Source: Magnetospirillum sp. SS-4 (GTDB lineage Bacteria > Pseudomonadota > Alphaproteobacteria > Rhodospirillales > Magnetospirillaceae). Taken from it: DNA of 64,000 bases. The stretch is taken from positions 62,001-126,000 of the forward strand of contig NZ_CACVCH010000070.1 in NCBI RefSeq assembly GCF_902729425.1, given 5' to 3'. Of the stretch, positions 27,038 through 35,493 are shown in pieces. The position numbers and the translations under genes are program-made. How positions within the stretch are numbered: the first letter of the stretch is position 1; each line of letters begins with the position of its first letter. The notes beneath the pieces were generated by a model, which was given only the letters and a program-made list of their open reading frames with translations, was not told the origin of the DNA and ran no database searches.

Positions 27038-27530
27038 AAAAACCGGATTCAATCCCCTCTTCCTGCGCGAGGAGGAACTGCGCCAAGGCATCGAACTGCT
27101 GTTCTTCGCCTATCGCGACTTCACGGCCGAGCCGGACGCCATCCTGGCCGAGTACGGTTTCGGCCGCGCCCATCACCGCGTCATCTATTTCGTCGGCCGT
27201 CATCCCGGCATCACGGTCAGCGACCTGCTGGAGATACTGCGCATCACCAAGCAGAGCCTGTCTCGGGTGCTGAGCCAGCTGGTGGCCGAGAACTTCATCA
27301 TCCAGCGTCCCGGCTCGCGCGACCGCCGCCAGCGGCTGCTGGAACTGACCGAAAAGGGCATCGAGCTGGAACGTCAGTTGACCGAGCGCCAGCGCGCCCG
27401 CATCGCCCGCACCTACCGCGAGGCCGGGGCCGAGGCGGTGGACGGCTTCCGCAAGGTGCTGCTGGGCCTGGTGGAGGAAGCCGACCGCGCCCGCTTCCCG
27501 TCGCGTCCCTCTCCCCGCCGGACCGGATGA
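27027..27530 (+). CDS. petP: MarR-family regulator PetP
   Basis: 167 aa winged-helix protein. The HTH lies around VSDLLEILRITKQSLSRVLSQL, and the wing is RPGSRDRRQRLLELTEKG. The gene overlaps the following response regulator by ATGA, and the pair is divergent from ilvE. This matches the petP-petR pair of Rhodobacter capsulatus, where PetR is linked to expression of the bc1 operon. Direct targets here are unknown, apart from likely autoregulation through the palindromes over its own start. Confidence 0.85.
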   Translation: MTDIKTGFNPLFLREEELRQGIELLFFAYRDFTAEPDAILAEYGFGRAHHRVIYFVGRHPGITVSDLLEILRITKQSLSRVLSQLVAENFIIQRPGSRDRRQRLLELTEKGIELERQLTERQRARIARTYREAGAEAVDGFRKVLLGLVEEADRARFPSRPSPRRTG

Positions 27531-28222
27531 GACCCGACATGGACGACGCCCACATCCTGGTGGTGGACGACGATCGGCGGCTGCGCGAATTGCTGCGCAA
27601 ATACCTGTCCGACAACGGCTATCTGGTCGCCACCGCCGCCGATGCCGCCGAGGCCCGGTCCCGCATGGCCGGGGTCAGCTTCGACCTGATCGTGCTCGAC
27701 GTCATGATGCCGGGCGAGGACGGGATGCAACTGACCCGAAGCCTGCGTGCTGACGGCAACCGGGTGCCGGTGCTGCTGCTGACAGCCAGGGGCGAGGTCG
27801 ACGACCGCATCCGGGGGCTGGAGGCCGGCGCCGATGATTATCTGTCCAAGCCGTTCGAGCCTCGCGAGTTGCTGCTGCGCCTCGGCTCCATCCTGCGCCG
27901 CGCCCCGCGCGACGAGCCACCGCCGGCCCGCGAATTGCGGCTGGGCTCGTTCGTCTGGGACATGGACCGCTCGGAACTGCGCCAAGGCGGCGTGCCGGCG
28001 CACCTGACCCAGGCGGAGCGCGACCTGCTGGCGGTGCTGGCCGAAGTGGCCGGCCAGGGCGTCGGCCGCGACGAACTGGCGCTGCGCACCGGCAATTCCG
28101 CCAACCCCCGCACCGTCGACGTCCAGGTCACCCGCCTGCGCAAGAAGATCGAGGACGACCCCCGCCTGCCGCGCTATCTCCAGACGGTGCGCGGCGTCGG
28201 TTACATGCTGCGTCCCGACTGA
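27527..28222 (+). CDS. petR: OmpR-family response regulator PetR
   Basis: 231 aa. The receiver domain has acidic residues D14-D16 (LVVDDD), the phosphoacceptor D58 (IVLDVMMPG) and the conserved lysine in LSKPFEP. The C-terminal winged helix ends RTVDVQVTRLRKKIEDDP...VRGVGYML. No histidine kinase gene is adjacent, and the first gene of the pair is a MarR protein instead, as in other alphaproteobacteria. Its start overlaps the petP stop. Confidence 0.9.
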   Translation: MRPDMDDAHILVVDDDRRLRELLRKYLSDNGYLVATAADAAEARSRMAGVSFDLIVLDVMMPGEDGMQLTRSLRADGNRVPVLLLTARGEVDDRIRGLEAGADDYLSKPFEPRELLLRLGSILRRAPRDEPPPARELRLGSFVWDMDRSELRQGGVPAHLTQAERDLLAVLAEVAGQGVGRDELALRTGNSANPRTVDVQVTRLRKKIEDDPRLPRYLQTVRGVGYMLRPD

Positions 28223-28266
28223 CCCCTCCCGGCCGGGGCGGACCGGCGGAGAGCCGACAAAGGAAA

Positions 28267-28282
28267 TGTCGAGACTCCGACA
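28267..28282 (+). promoter_or_regulatory. NifA upstream activator site of nifE
   Basis: TGT-N10-ACA (TGTCGAGACTCCGACA), a perfect NifA consensus site, lies 50 bases before the -24 box, centred about 84 bases before the predicted start of transcription. Confidence 0.88.
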
Positions 28283-28332
28283 ATCGGCCGCGTCGGACGA
28301 GACAAATCCAGCGTTTCCGCCATTCCGCATCC

Positions 28333-28347
28333 TGGCACAGGGCTTGC
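28333..28347 (+). promoter_or_regulatory. Sigma-54 promoter of nifENX
   Basis: TGGCAC (28333-28338), five bases, TTGC (28344-28347): a perfect -24/-12 RpoN promoter 35 bases before the nifE ATG. Confidence 0.92.
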
Positions 28348-28382
28348 GAAGGTCCCGGTGAACCGCACCGGGAGACCGTCGC

Positions 28383-29765
28383 ATGCTCAAGCGCAAGATC
28401 CAGGAGCTGATGACCGAGCCGGGCTGCGCCATCAACCGGGCGAAGTCCGACACCGACCGCAGGAAGGGCTGCGGCACGTCGCTGGTGCCGGGCGCGGCGG
28501 CCGGCGGCTGCGCCTTCGACGGCGCCAAGATCGCCTTGCAACCCATCACCGACGTGGTCCACCTGGTCCACGGTCCCATCGCCTGCGAGGGCAATTCCTG
28601 GGACGGCCGCAATTCGTGGAGCAGCGGATCAAGCCTGTACCGGCGCGGCTTCACCACCGATCTCGGCAATCTGGACATCGTCCAGGGCGGCGAGAGGAAG
28701 CTGTACAAGGCCATCCGCCAGGCCATCAAACGCCACCAGCCCGCCGCCGTCTTCGTCTATCAGACCTGTGTCGGCGCCCTGATCGGCGACGACGTCGACG
28801 CGGTCTGCCGGGCCGCCGCCCAACGCCTGGGCACTCCGGTCATTCCCATCAACGCGCCGGGGTTCGCCGGCTCGAAGAACCTGGGCAACCGGCTGGGCGG
28901 CGACGCCCTGTTCGAGCACGTCATCGGCACGGTGGAGCCCGATGATGCCGGTCCCTGCGACATCAACATCCTGGGCGAATACAACGTGGCCGGCGAACTG
29001 GATCAGTTCCGGCCGCTGCTGGGCCGGCTCGGCATCCGGCTGCGCGCCTCCATCACCGGCGATTCCCGCTACCGCGACGTGGCCGCCGCCCACACCGCCA
29101 GGGCCAACATGGTGCTGTGCAGTCAGGCGTTGGTCACCCTGGCGCGGCGCATGGAGGAGAAATGGGGCATCCCCTATTTCGAGGGGTCGTTCTACGGCAT
29201 TTCCGACACCTCGGAGGCATTGCGGGCCATCGCCCGCATGCTGGTCGGGCGCGGCGCCGAGTCCACCTTGATCCAACGGACCGAAGACCTGATCGCCGAA
29301 GAGGAGGCCCGCGCCTGGGCACGGCTCGCGCCCTACAAGGCCCGCCTGGCCGGCCGCAAGGTACTGCTTTACACCGGCGGCGTAAAAAGCTGGTCGGTGA
29401 TCCAGGCCCTTCAGGAAGTGGGGATGGAGGTGGTGGGCTCGTCGGTGCGCAAGGCCACCGAGGCCGACCGGATCAAGGCGCTGGAACGGCTGGGCGGCGA
29501 CGAGGACAAGCTGGCCGATGCCATCACGCCCCGGGACATGTACGCCATGTTCAAGGACGGCAAGGCCGACATGATGCTTTCAGGCGGCCGTTCGCAATTC
29601 GTGGCGCTGAAGGCCCGCACCCCCTGGATCGACATCAACCAGGAACGCCACCACGGCTATGCCGCCTATGACGGCATGGTGGAACTGGTGCGCCAGATCG
29701 ACCTGTCCATCAACAATCCCATCTGGGCGCGGGTGCGCGCCCCGGCGCCCTGGGAGGAGTCCTGA
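28383..29765 (+). CDS. nifE: Nitrogenase FeMo-cofactor scaffold subunit NifE
   Basis: 460 aa homologue of NifD. Three cysteines match P-cluster-type ligands: C43, C68 (HGPIACEGNSWD) and C129 (YQTCVGALIGDD). With NifN it forms the NifE2N2 scaffold on which the NifB product matures to FeMo-co. The ATG at 28383 has GGGAG upstream. It is first in the nifE-nifN-nifX-DUF269-fdxB-nifQ run. nifHDK are not in the window. Confidence 0.96.
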   Translation: MLKRKIQELMTEPGCAINRAKSDTDRRKGCGTSLVPGAAAGGCAFDGAKIALQPITDVVHLVHGPIACEGNSWDGRNSWSSGSSLYRRGFTTDLGNLDIVQGGERKLYKAIRQAIKRHQPAAVFVYQTCVGALIGDDVDAVCRAAAQRLGTPVIPINAPGFAGSKNLGNRLGGDALFEHVIGTVEPDDAGPCDINILGEYNVAGELDQFRPLLGRLGIRLRASITGDSRYRDVAAAHTARANMVLCSQALVTLARRMEEKWGIPYFEGSFYGISDTSEALRAIARMLVGRGAESTLIQRTEDLIAEEEARAWARLAPYKARLAGRKVLLYTGGVKSWSVIQALQEVGMEVVGSSVRKATEADRIKALERLGGDEDKLADAITPRDMYAMFKDGKADMMLSGGRSQFVALKARTPWIDINQERHHGYAAYDGMVELVRQIDLSINNPIWARVRAPAPWEES

Positions 29766-29767
29766 CC

Positions 29768-31123
29768 ATGGCCCTGATCATCGACCACAACAAGGCGCTG
29801 TCCTCCAGCCCGCTCAAGGTCAGCGCGCCGCTGGGCGCCGCCCTGGCCTTCATGGGGATGAGGGGATGCCTGCCCATGTTCCACGGCAGCCAGGGCTGCA
29901 CCGCCTTCGCCCTGGTGATGATGGTGCGCCACTTCCGCGAGGCCATTCCGCTCCAGACCACCGCCATGAACGAGATCAGCACCATCCTGGGCGGCATGGA
30001 CCAGGTGGAGCAGGGGCTGCTCAACATCGCCAGGCGGGCCAGGCCCGAGATGATCGGCCTGATCTCCACCGCCCTGACCGAGACCCGGGGCGAGGACATG
30101 GGAGGCGACGTCCGCGCCATCCGCGCCCGCAACCGCGAACTGGCCGACATCGCGGTGATCGACGTCAGCGCCCCCGATTTCGCCGGCTCACTGGAGACCG
30201 GCTGGGGCAAGGCGGTGACCGCCATCATCCGCCAGCTGGTCCGGCCGGCCGGCGGCAAGGCCGCCCTGAACCGCGTCAACCTGCTGCCCGGCTGCCACCT
30301 CACCCCCGGCGACGTCGAGGCGCTGAAGGACATCGTCGCCGGCTTCGGGTTGGAGGCGGTGGTGCTGCCCGACCTGTCGGATTCGCTGGACGGCCACGTC
30401 CCGGAGTCCTACATGCCCACCACCCTTGGCGGCACCGGAACAGCCGATGTGGGCGAGATGGGGCGCTCGCGCCTGACCATCGCCGTCGGCGAGCACATGC
30501 GCATCGCCGCAAAGACCCTGGAGGACAGGACCGGGGTGCCCTTCGTGGTGCTGGACCGGGTCACCGGGCTGGAGGCGGTGGACCGCCTGATGGTGTGCCT
30601 GTCCAGCGTCGCCGGCGTGCCGGTGCCGGCCCGCCAGCGCCGCGCCCGGTCGCAGCTGGTCGACGCCATGCTGGACGGCCATTTCTACTTCGCCGGCCGC
30701 CGGATCGCCATCGCGGGCGAGCCCTCGCTGGTCTGGACCATGGGCCGGCTGGTCGCCGACCTGGGCGCCACCATCGCGGCGGCCGTCACCACCCGGACCC
30801 AGCCGCTGCTGGCCGACCTGCCGGCCGAGCGGGTCATCGTCGGCGATTTCGAGGACATGGAGGACCAGATCCTCGAAGCCGGCGGCTGCGACCTGATCAT
30901 CGCCAATTCCAACGCCCGCCAGGTCTCGACCCGGCACGGCATTCCGCTGTTCCGCGCCGGCTTTCCGGTGTTCGACCGCCTGGGCGCCGCCCACATGGTC
31001 GGCGCCGGCTATGGCGGCACCCGCGACCTGATCACCGGCCTGGGCAACATCTTGATGGAAAGCCCAGGCCACGCCCCAGACACGGAGCATGTCCATGACC
31101 ACGCGGCGGCTGCGGCTGGTTGA
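29768..31123 (+). CDS. nifN: FeMo-cofactor scaffold subunit NifN
   Basis: 451 aa, a NifK homologue. The N-terminus has C34 (MRGCLPMFHG) and C44 (GSQGCTAF), as expected for NifN, and the central NEISTILGGMDQVEQGL is family-typical. It starts 2 bases after nifE, so the subunits are made together. The C-terminus ends in a short His/Ala-rich tail (EHVHDHAAAAAG), and its last 29 bases overlap the chosen nifX start. Confidence 0.95.
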   Translation: MALIIDHNKALSSSPLKVSAPLGAALAFMGMRGCLPMFHGSQGCTAFALVMMVRHFREAIPLQTTAMNEISTILGGMDQVEQGLLNIARRARPEMIGLISTALTETRGEDMGGDVRAIRARNRELADIAVIDVSAPDFAGSLETGWGKAVTAIIRQLVRPAGGKAALNRVNLLPGCHLTPGDVEALKDIVAGFGLEAVVLPDLSDSLDGHVPESYMPTTLGGTGTADVGEMGRSRLTIAVGEHMRIAAKTLEDRTGVPFVVLDRVTGLEAVDRLMVCLSSVAGVPVPARQRRARSQLVDAMLDGHFYFAGRRIAIAGEPSLVWTMGRLVADLGATIAAAVTTRTQPLLADLPAERVIVGDFEDMEDQILEAGGCDLIIANSNARQVSTRHGIPLFRAGFPVFDRLGAAHMVGAGYGGTRDLITGLGNILMESPGHAPDTEHVHDHAAAAAG

Positions 31124-31592
31124 TCCGGCCGGACCAGACAGCGGCCGTCCGCCGCCACCCAAGGGAGGTCACATGAGAATCGCCGTCGCAACCCAGGATC
31201 GCCAGCGCGTCGACGCCCATTTCGCCAGCGCCCGGACCTTCATGTTCTACGACATCGGCCCCACCGGCCACACCTTCCTGGAGGCGGTGCAGTTCGACGG
31301 CGTCAGCGACCAGAGCGGCCGCCATGCCGAGGACGGCGACGACCGCCTGTCGGCCAAGATCGGGGCACTGGAAGGCTCGTCGCTGCTGTTCTGCCGCGCC
31401 ATCGGCGGTCCGGCGGCGGCCCGCGTGGTCCGCGCCCGCGTCCACCCCATCAAGCTGCCGGCCGACGAGCCCATCGGCGACGTCATCGAGCGGGTCCGCG
31501 CCATGCTGGAGGGCAATCCGCCGCCCTGGCTGCGCAAGGCCCTGCGCGATTCCGAGGCCGGCGACGAACGCTTCATCGACGACGAGGACTGA
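31095..31592 (+). CDS. nifX: FeMo-cofactor carrier NifX
   Basis: 165 aa. The core MRIAVATQDRQRVDAHFASA and the following FMFYDIG belong to the NifX/NifB-C-terminal fold that binds NifB-co and the VK cluster. ATG 31095 overlaps nifN, has GGAG 7 bases upstream and includes RRLRLVDP, which resembles the N-terminus of longer NifX proteins. ATG 31173 also has a strong GGGAGGT 3 bases upstream and would give a 139-aa form, so the start is open. Confidence 0.88.
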   Translation: MTTRRLRLVDPAGPDSGRPPPPKGGHMRIAVATQDRQRVDAHFASARTFMFYDIGPTGHTFLEAVQFDGVSDQSGRHAEDGDDRLSAKIGALEGSSLLFCRAIGGPAAARVVRARVHPIKLPADEPIGDVIERVRAMLEGNPPPWLRKALRDSEAGDERFIDDED

Positions 31593-31603
31593 GGAGTGCC
31601 CCC

Positions 31604-32038
31604 ATGACCGCAGATCCCTTCATCAAGACCCTGGTCCGGCTGATCCGCGCCCATGACGGCAGCGGCGCCTGGGAGACCATGCCGGACGGGGAGATCCTGG
31701 CGCCCTTCATCGTCACCAGGGAGCAGCGGCGCGAGATTCCGCTGATCGGCGACCCCGATCCCGACATCTTGTGGCGGGTCGAGCTGTTCTACAGCGCCGT
31801 CGCCTTCGCCATCGAGGCCCGGACCGGCTGCGCCTGCGCCCCCGTCATGAAGATCCATCACGAGGGCTGGGGCCGCATGCTGCTGACCACCGGCCGGCTG
31901 GTGGTGGTGAATTCCTACCTGCGCGAATTGCACCGCTTCGGCTTCGACTCGGCCGAGGCCATGGCCGCCAAGGCCGACAGGATCATCGAGGACGGCGCCG
32001 CCACCATCGGCAGGTTCCCCGACGTCGCCGCCGCCTGA
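31604..32038 (+). CDS. NifX-associated nitrogen fixation protein (DUF269)
   Basis: 144 aa. It follows nifX, as DUF269 proteins usually do, and has the family blocks DPFIKTLVRLIRAHD, ILWRVELFYSAVAFAIE and GWGRMLLTTGRLVVV. The biochemical role of the family is not firmly known; context places it in cofactor assembly or storage. GAGGAG precedes the ATG. The gap from nifX is 11 bases. Confidence 0.92.
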   Translation: MTADPFIKTLVRLIRAHDGSGAWETMPDGEILAPFIVTREQRREIPLIGDPDPDILWRVELFYSAVAFAIEARTGCACAPVMKIHHEGWGRMLLTTGRLVVVNSYLRELHRFGFDSAEAMAAKADRIIEDGAATIGRFPDVAAA

Positions 32039-32057
32039 GCATTGAGGAGACCGAACC

Positions 32058-32360
32058 ATGTCCTTCGTCCAGTTCGCCACCCGCGACGGCAGCCCCTGGG
32101 TGCCGGAATACCTGACCGCCATCAGCGCCGAGCTGTGCATCGGCTGCGGCCGCTGCTTCAAGGTTTGCGCCCGGGCCGTCATGAAGCTGATGGGCATCAA
32201 CGAGGACGGCGAGTTCTGCGACCCGTTCGACGACGACGACGGCGAAATCGAGCGCAAGGTGATGACGCTGGACAAGGCCGGCGATTGCATCGGCTGCGGC
32301 GCCTGTGCCCAAGTCTGCGGCACCAAGGCCCAGACGCACGAGAAGCTGGCGGCGGCATAG
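32058..32360 (+). CDS. fdxB: nif-specific ferredoxin III (2[4Fe-4S])
   Basis: 100 aa with two cysteine clusters, CIGCGRCFKVC (C27, C30, C33, C37) and CIGCGACAQVC (C77, C80, C83, C87). The proline usual after the last cysteine is absent in both (CARA, CGTK). The long spacer between clusters fits nif ferredoxin III. It probably supplies electrons for FeMo-co synthesis, since it sits inside the cofactor genes. GAGGAG lies 7 bases before the ATG. Confidence 0.92.
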   Translation: MSFVQFATRDGSPWVPEYLTAISAELCIGCGRCFKVCARAVMKLMGINEDGEFCDPFDDDDGEIERKVMTLDKAGDCIGCGACAQVCGTKAQTHEKLAAA

Positions 32361-32364
32361 CGCC

Positions 32365-32952
32365 ATGGCACCCGACCCGTTCGACCGCCACCTGTTCGCC
32401 TGCGCCATCGCCGCCGCGCTGGCCGACGGCCCCGGCCAGACGCTGACCCGCGGCCTGGGGCTGTCGGCGCTGTCGCTGGCGGCCCTGATCGGAAGACACT
32501 TTCCTCGATCATCGTCGCTGCTGGCCGGACTGTCGGCCGACGAGGGCGACGGCTGTCTGGCGCCCGAGGAACCCGATCTGCGTTCCCTGCTGCTGGAACA
32601 CCGCTCGCGCGGGCTGGTGGAGGAGGAATGGCTGGCCCACGTCATCGCCCGGCGCGCCCTGGGCGCCAACCATCTGTGGCAGGACCTGGGGCTGACCAGC
32701 CGCGCCGACCTGTCGGCGTTGATGCGGCGCCATTTCACCGGACTGGTCAAACTGAACGGCGGCGACATGAAATGGAAGAAATTCTTCTATCGCCAGCTCT
32801 GCCGGCGCGAAGGGGTGGCCATCTGCAAGTCGCCCAATTGCGAGGTCTGCGCCGACGTCGGCCTGTGCTTCGGCGCCGAGGACGGGTCGGCGCTTGTCGC
32901 AAGTCCGACAATGTCGGATCTGGCCCAGGGGCGATTCATTGCGAATCAATGA
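32365..32952 (+). CDS. nifQ: Molybdenum donor protein NifQ
   Basis: 195 aa. The family motif MKWKKFFYRQLCRREG is followed by C154-x4-C159-x2-C162-x5-C168 (CKSPNCEVCADVGLC), which in NifQ holds an Fe-S/MoFe3S4 cluster and delivers Mo to NifEN. The ATG lies 4 bases after fdxB. The last 55 bases of the gene contain the NifA site for the next transcription unit, so coding and regulation overlap here. Confidence 0.93.
   Translation: MAPDPFDRHLFACAIAAALADGPGQTLTRGLGLSALSLAALIGRHFPRSSSLLAGLSADEGDGCLAPEEPDLRSLLLEHRSRGLVEEEWLAHVIARRALGANHLWQDLGLTSRADLSALMRRHFTGLVKLNGGDMKWKKFFYRQLCRREGVAICKSPNCEVCADVGLCFGAEDGSALVASPTMSDLAQGRFIANQ
32895..32910 (+). promoter_or_regulatory. NifA upstream activator site inside nifQ 3' end
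   Basis: TGT-N10-ACA (TGTCGCAAGTCCGACA) lies 51 bases before the -24 box of the second nif promoter. It shares TGTCG...TCCGACA with the nifE site and nearly the same spacing. Confidence 0.85.
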
Positions 32953-32961
32953 CTTGTCATC

Positions 32962-32976
32962 TGGCACCCCCCTTGC
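32962..32976 (+). promoter_or_regulatory. Sigma-54 promoter of iscA(nif)-nifV-nifW
   Basis: TGGCAC (32962-32967), five C, TTGC (32973-32976), then A: a perfect -24/-12 promoter, 44 bases before the IscA-like ATG. Confidence 0.92.
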
Positions 32977-33019
32977 AAAGTCCAAATCACGGACCCGTTC
33001 CGCCAAGGAGGATGCCATC

Positions 33020-33346
33020 ATGCTGACCCTGACCGACAAGGCCGTCACCGTCATCCGCGATGTCTGCAAGGGCGAATATTCCGGCCTGCGCATCATGGTG
33101 AACAAGGGCTGTTCCGGCTTTTCCTATTCCATGGGACTGGAGGACGCCGCCGGCGGCGACGATCAGGTGCTCGACTTCGCCGGCATCAAGGTGTTCCTCG
33201 ACCCCGCCTCGGCGTTGTGGCTGGCCGGCGCGACCATGGATTACGTGGACGAGTCCTCCATGGGATCGGGCTTCGTGTTCGACAATCCCAACACGCCGCC
33301 GCCGGCCGCCGCCGGCTGTTCCTGCGCCATGAAGAGCTGCGGCTAG
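33020..33346 (+). CDS. IscA/HesB-like Fe-S carrier of the nif cluster
   Basis: 108 aa A-type carrier. C31 (NKGCSGFSY) and the C-terminal CSC (C100, C102) are the usual ligands; the tail adds C107 (CAMKSCG), and a PPPAAA linker precedes it. AGGAGG lies 8 bases before the ATG, and a sigma-54 promoter lies directly upstream, so it is nitrogen-fixation-regulated and likely serves nitrogenase Fe-S assembly. It corresponds to genes called nifIscA or hesB elsewhere. Confidence 0.9.
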   Translation: MLTLTDKAVTVIRDVCKGEYSGLRIMVNKGCSGFSYSMGLEDAAGGDDQVLDFAGIKVFLDPASALWLAGATMDYVDESSMGSGFVFDNPNTPPPAAAGCSCAMKSCG

Positions 33347-33356
33347 GGCGACGGCC

Positions 33357-34493
33357 ATGGCCGCCCCGATCATCATCAACGACACCACGCTGCGCGATGG
33401 CGAGCAGACCGCCGGCGTGGCGTTCAGCCTGGACGAGAAGCTGGCCATCGCCACCGCCCTGGATGGGGCCGGCGTGCCCGAGATCGAGGTGGGCATTCCC
33501 GCCATGGGCGCCGACGAGCAGGCCGCCATCCGCGCCGTGTCGGCATTGGGGCTGAACGCCCGGCTGATCGCCTGGTGCCGCATGGTGGACGCCGACCTCG
33601 CCGCCGCCGCCCGGTGCGGAATCGGCACCGTCAACCTGTCGCTGCCGGTCTCGGACGTGCAACTGGCGGCCAAGCTGGGGCGTGACCGCGCCTGGGCGCT
33701 GGACCATCTCGGCCCGATGATCCGCAAGGCCGGCGTCCTGGGCTTCGAGGTGCTGGTGGGGGGCGAGGATTCGTCCAGGGCCGATCCCGACTTCCTGTGC
33801 CGGGTGGTCGAGGCCTGCGAGCGGGCGGGAGCCCGCCGCTTCCGCTTCGCCGACACCTTGGGAATCATGGACCCCTTCGCCACCTTCGACCTGTTCCGCC
33901 GGTTGCGCGGCGCCACCGGCATGGAGCTGGAGATTCACGCCCATGACGACCTCGGTCTTGCCACCGCCAATTCCCTGGCGGCGGTCAGGGGCGGCGCCAG
34001 CCATGTCAGCACCACCGTCAACGGCCTGGGCGAGCGCGCCGGCAACGCGCCGCTGGAAGAAGTCGCGGTGGCGCTGGACCACCTCTACGGCCTGAAGACC
34101 GGCATCGACAAGCGGTCGCTGCGGCATGTGTCGCGGCTGGTGGCCGACGCCTCGGGCCGGCCGGTGCCGGTGGACAAGAGCATCGTCGGCGACAACATCT
34201 TCACCCACGAAGCCGGCATCCACGTCAGCGGCCTGTTGAAGGACCGCCGCGCCTATCAGGCGCTGGACCCGGCCGAGCTGGGGCGCGGCCACCGTCTGGT
34301 GCTGGGCAAGCATTCCGGGCTGACCTCGGTGCTGCACGCCTGCCGCGAGATCGGGCTGCCGGTCTCGGCCCCCCAGGCCCGCGCCCTGCTGGCCCGGATT
34401 CGCGGCCACGCCGCCCGCACCAAATCCCCACCCACCGCCGACGATCTCCGCCGCTTTCACCGCGAAGCCGGCGACTCGCCCGCCCCGATCTGA
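33357..34493 (+). CDS. nifV: Homocitrate synthase NifV
   Basis: 378 aa member of the HMGL/isopropylmalate synthase TIM-barrel family. [18 protein letters not shown] carries the metal and catalytic residues, [19 protein letters not shown] the HxH metal ligands, and [20 protein letters not shown] the glycine-rich block. It condenses acetyl-CoA with 2-oxoglutarate to homocitrate, the organic ligand of FeMo-co. It starts 10 bases after the IscA-like gene. Confidence 0.95.
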   Translation: MAAPIIINDTTLRDGEQTAGVAFSLDEKLAIATALDGAGVPEIEVGIPAMGADEQAAIRAVSALGLNARLIAWCRMVDADLAAAARCGIGTVNLSLPVSDVQLAAKLGRDRAWALDHLGPMIRKAGVLGFEVLVGGEDSSRADPDFLCRVVEACERAGARRFRFADTLGIMDPFATFDLFRRLRGATGMELEIHAHDDLGLATANSLAAVRGGASHVSTTVNGLGERAGNAPLEEVAVALDHLYGLKTGIDKRSLRHVSRLVADASGRPVPVDKSIVGDNIFTHEAGIHVSGLLKDRRAYQALDPAELGRGHRLVLGKHSGLTSVLHACREIGLPVSAPQARALLARIRGHAARTKSPPTADDLRRFHREAGDSPAPI

Positions 34494-34504
34494 TGGAGGC
34501 CGCC

Positions 34505-34813
34505 ATGATCCTGGACACCCTCGCCGGCCTGTCCGACGCCGAACAGTTCTTCGAGGCGCTGGCGGTGCCCTACGATCCCGCCGTGGTCGAGGTCCACCGC
34601 CTTCATATCCTGAAGCGGTTCCGCGACCTGATCCCCGCCGAGGCCGACGAGGCCGGCTGCCGCGACGCCCTGGCTCGGGCACATGCCGATTTCGCGTCGG
34701 GACAAGGGCGGAAGTCGTTCAAGGTGTTCCGCGACGCCACCCCCGGCTTCGTGCCGCTGGACGCCGTCGCCGCCGCCAGAAGGCCCCGCCGGCCAATACC
34801 CGGGGCCGAGTAG
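34505..34813 (+). CDS. nifW: Nitrogenase stabilising/protective protein NifW
   Basis: 102 aa. [24 protein letters not shown] followed by [12 protein letters not shown] is the NifW pattern; the protein associates with MoFe protein and helps protect it from oxygen. ATG 34505 is chosen over the ATGA-overlapping ATG at 34493 because GGAGG (34495-34499) lies 5 bases before it and the family starts near MxILDxL. It is the last nif gene visible. Confidence 0.9.
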   Translation: MILDTLAGLSDAEQFFEALAVPYDPAVVEVHRLHILKRFRDLIPAEADEAGCRDALARAHADFASGQGRKSFKVFRDATPGFVPLDAVAAARRPRRPIPGAE

Positions 34814-34881
34814 GGTTGAGCGGCGCGGGCAGCTGTGGTATCGCTCTCGCCGAATTTCCTTATGGGACATTGGAGAGCGGC

Positions 34882-35211
34882 ATGGCCTACGTCGTTACCG
34901 AGAACTGCATCAAGTGCAAGTATCAGGATTGTGTCGAGGTCTGCCCCGTGGACTGCTTCTACGAGGGCGAGAACTTCCTGGTCATCAATCCCGACGAGTG
35001 CATCGATTGCGGCGTCTGCGAGCCCGAATGCCCCGCCGAGGCGATTTTCCCCGATTCCGATCCCAAGGCCGCCGACTGGGCCGAAACCAACCGCCAATAC
35101 GCCGGTTCCTGGCCCAATATCACCCGCAAGGGCGACGCCCCCTCCGATGCCGACGAGTGGAAGACCAAGTCCGGCAAGAAGGCGTTGCTGTCGCCCAACC
35201 CCGGCCGCTGA
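34882..35211 (+). CDS. fdxA: 7Fe ferredoxin (3Fe-4S/4Fe-4S)
   Basis: 109 aa. [17 protein letters not shown] (C9, C12, C17, C21, C25) and [12 protein letters not shown] (C40, C43, C46, C50) match FdxA-type ferredoxins with one 3Fe-4S and one 4Fe-4S cluster. The C-terminal extension (about 55-109) is also typical. GGAG precedes the ATG. It has its own terminator and is followed by carD, a linkage seen in many alphaproteobacteria, so it probably belongs to housekeeping rather than to the nif regulon. Confidence 0.95.
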   Translation: MAYVVTENCIKCKYQDCVEVCPVDCFYEGENFLVINPDECIDCGVCEPECPAEAIFPDSDPKAADWAETNRQYAGSWPNITRKGDAPSDADEWKTKSGKKALLSPNPGR

Positions 35212-35228
35212 ACGCCGGCACGACCGCG

Positions 35229-35264
35229 ACCGGCTCGCCGACCCCGTCGGCGGGCCGGTTTTTT
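35229..35264 (+). terminator. Intrinsic terminator of fdxA
   Basis: A 14-pair stem, 35229-35242 with 35246-35259 (one G-U pair), has loop CCC and runs into six T (35259-35264). It starts 17 bases after the fdxA stop. The rest of the gap to carD (35265-35493) holds a small hairpin (35352-35363) but no clear gene or strong promoter. Confidence 0.9.
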
Positions 35265-35493
35265 CTGTTCCTTGCGGAGCCCGGCGTGGTATAAGGGCAG
35301 GTCCGTCGAATTGGGTTGACGGGGCGCTTATCGGCAAGTGGCCATCGGGGCGGGCGTTCGCCCATCAGGAAAAGCCGTACTATCGCAACCATCCGGCGCG
35401 GGTGCCCGGCGGGTTGGGGTGTTGCGTTCACCAGTGGGCGCGGCGGCGATGCCTTGACGCCGCAGGTCCTCTATTTCTAGGGAATCCGAACAG

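Noticed and set aside
28223-34813. Possible nifHDK or nifB in the nif region
   Set aside because: Every frame is accounted for by nifE, nifN, nifX, DUF269, fdxB, nifQ, the IscA-like gene, nifV and nifW; no NifH, NifD, NifK or NifB motif is seen.
35316-35344. TTGACG as the -35 box of a carD promoter
   Set aside because: No acceptable -10 lies 16-18 bases downstream; the TATAAG at 35290-35295 has no -35 at proper spacing either.
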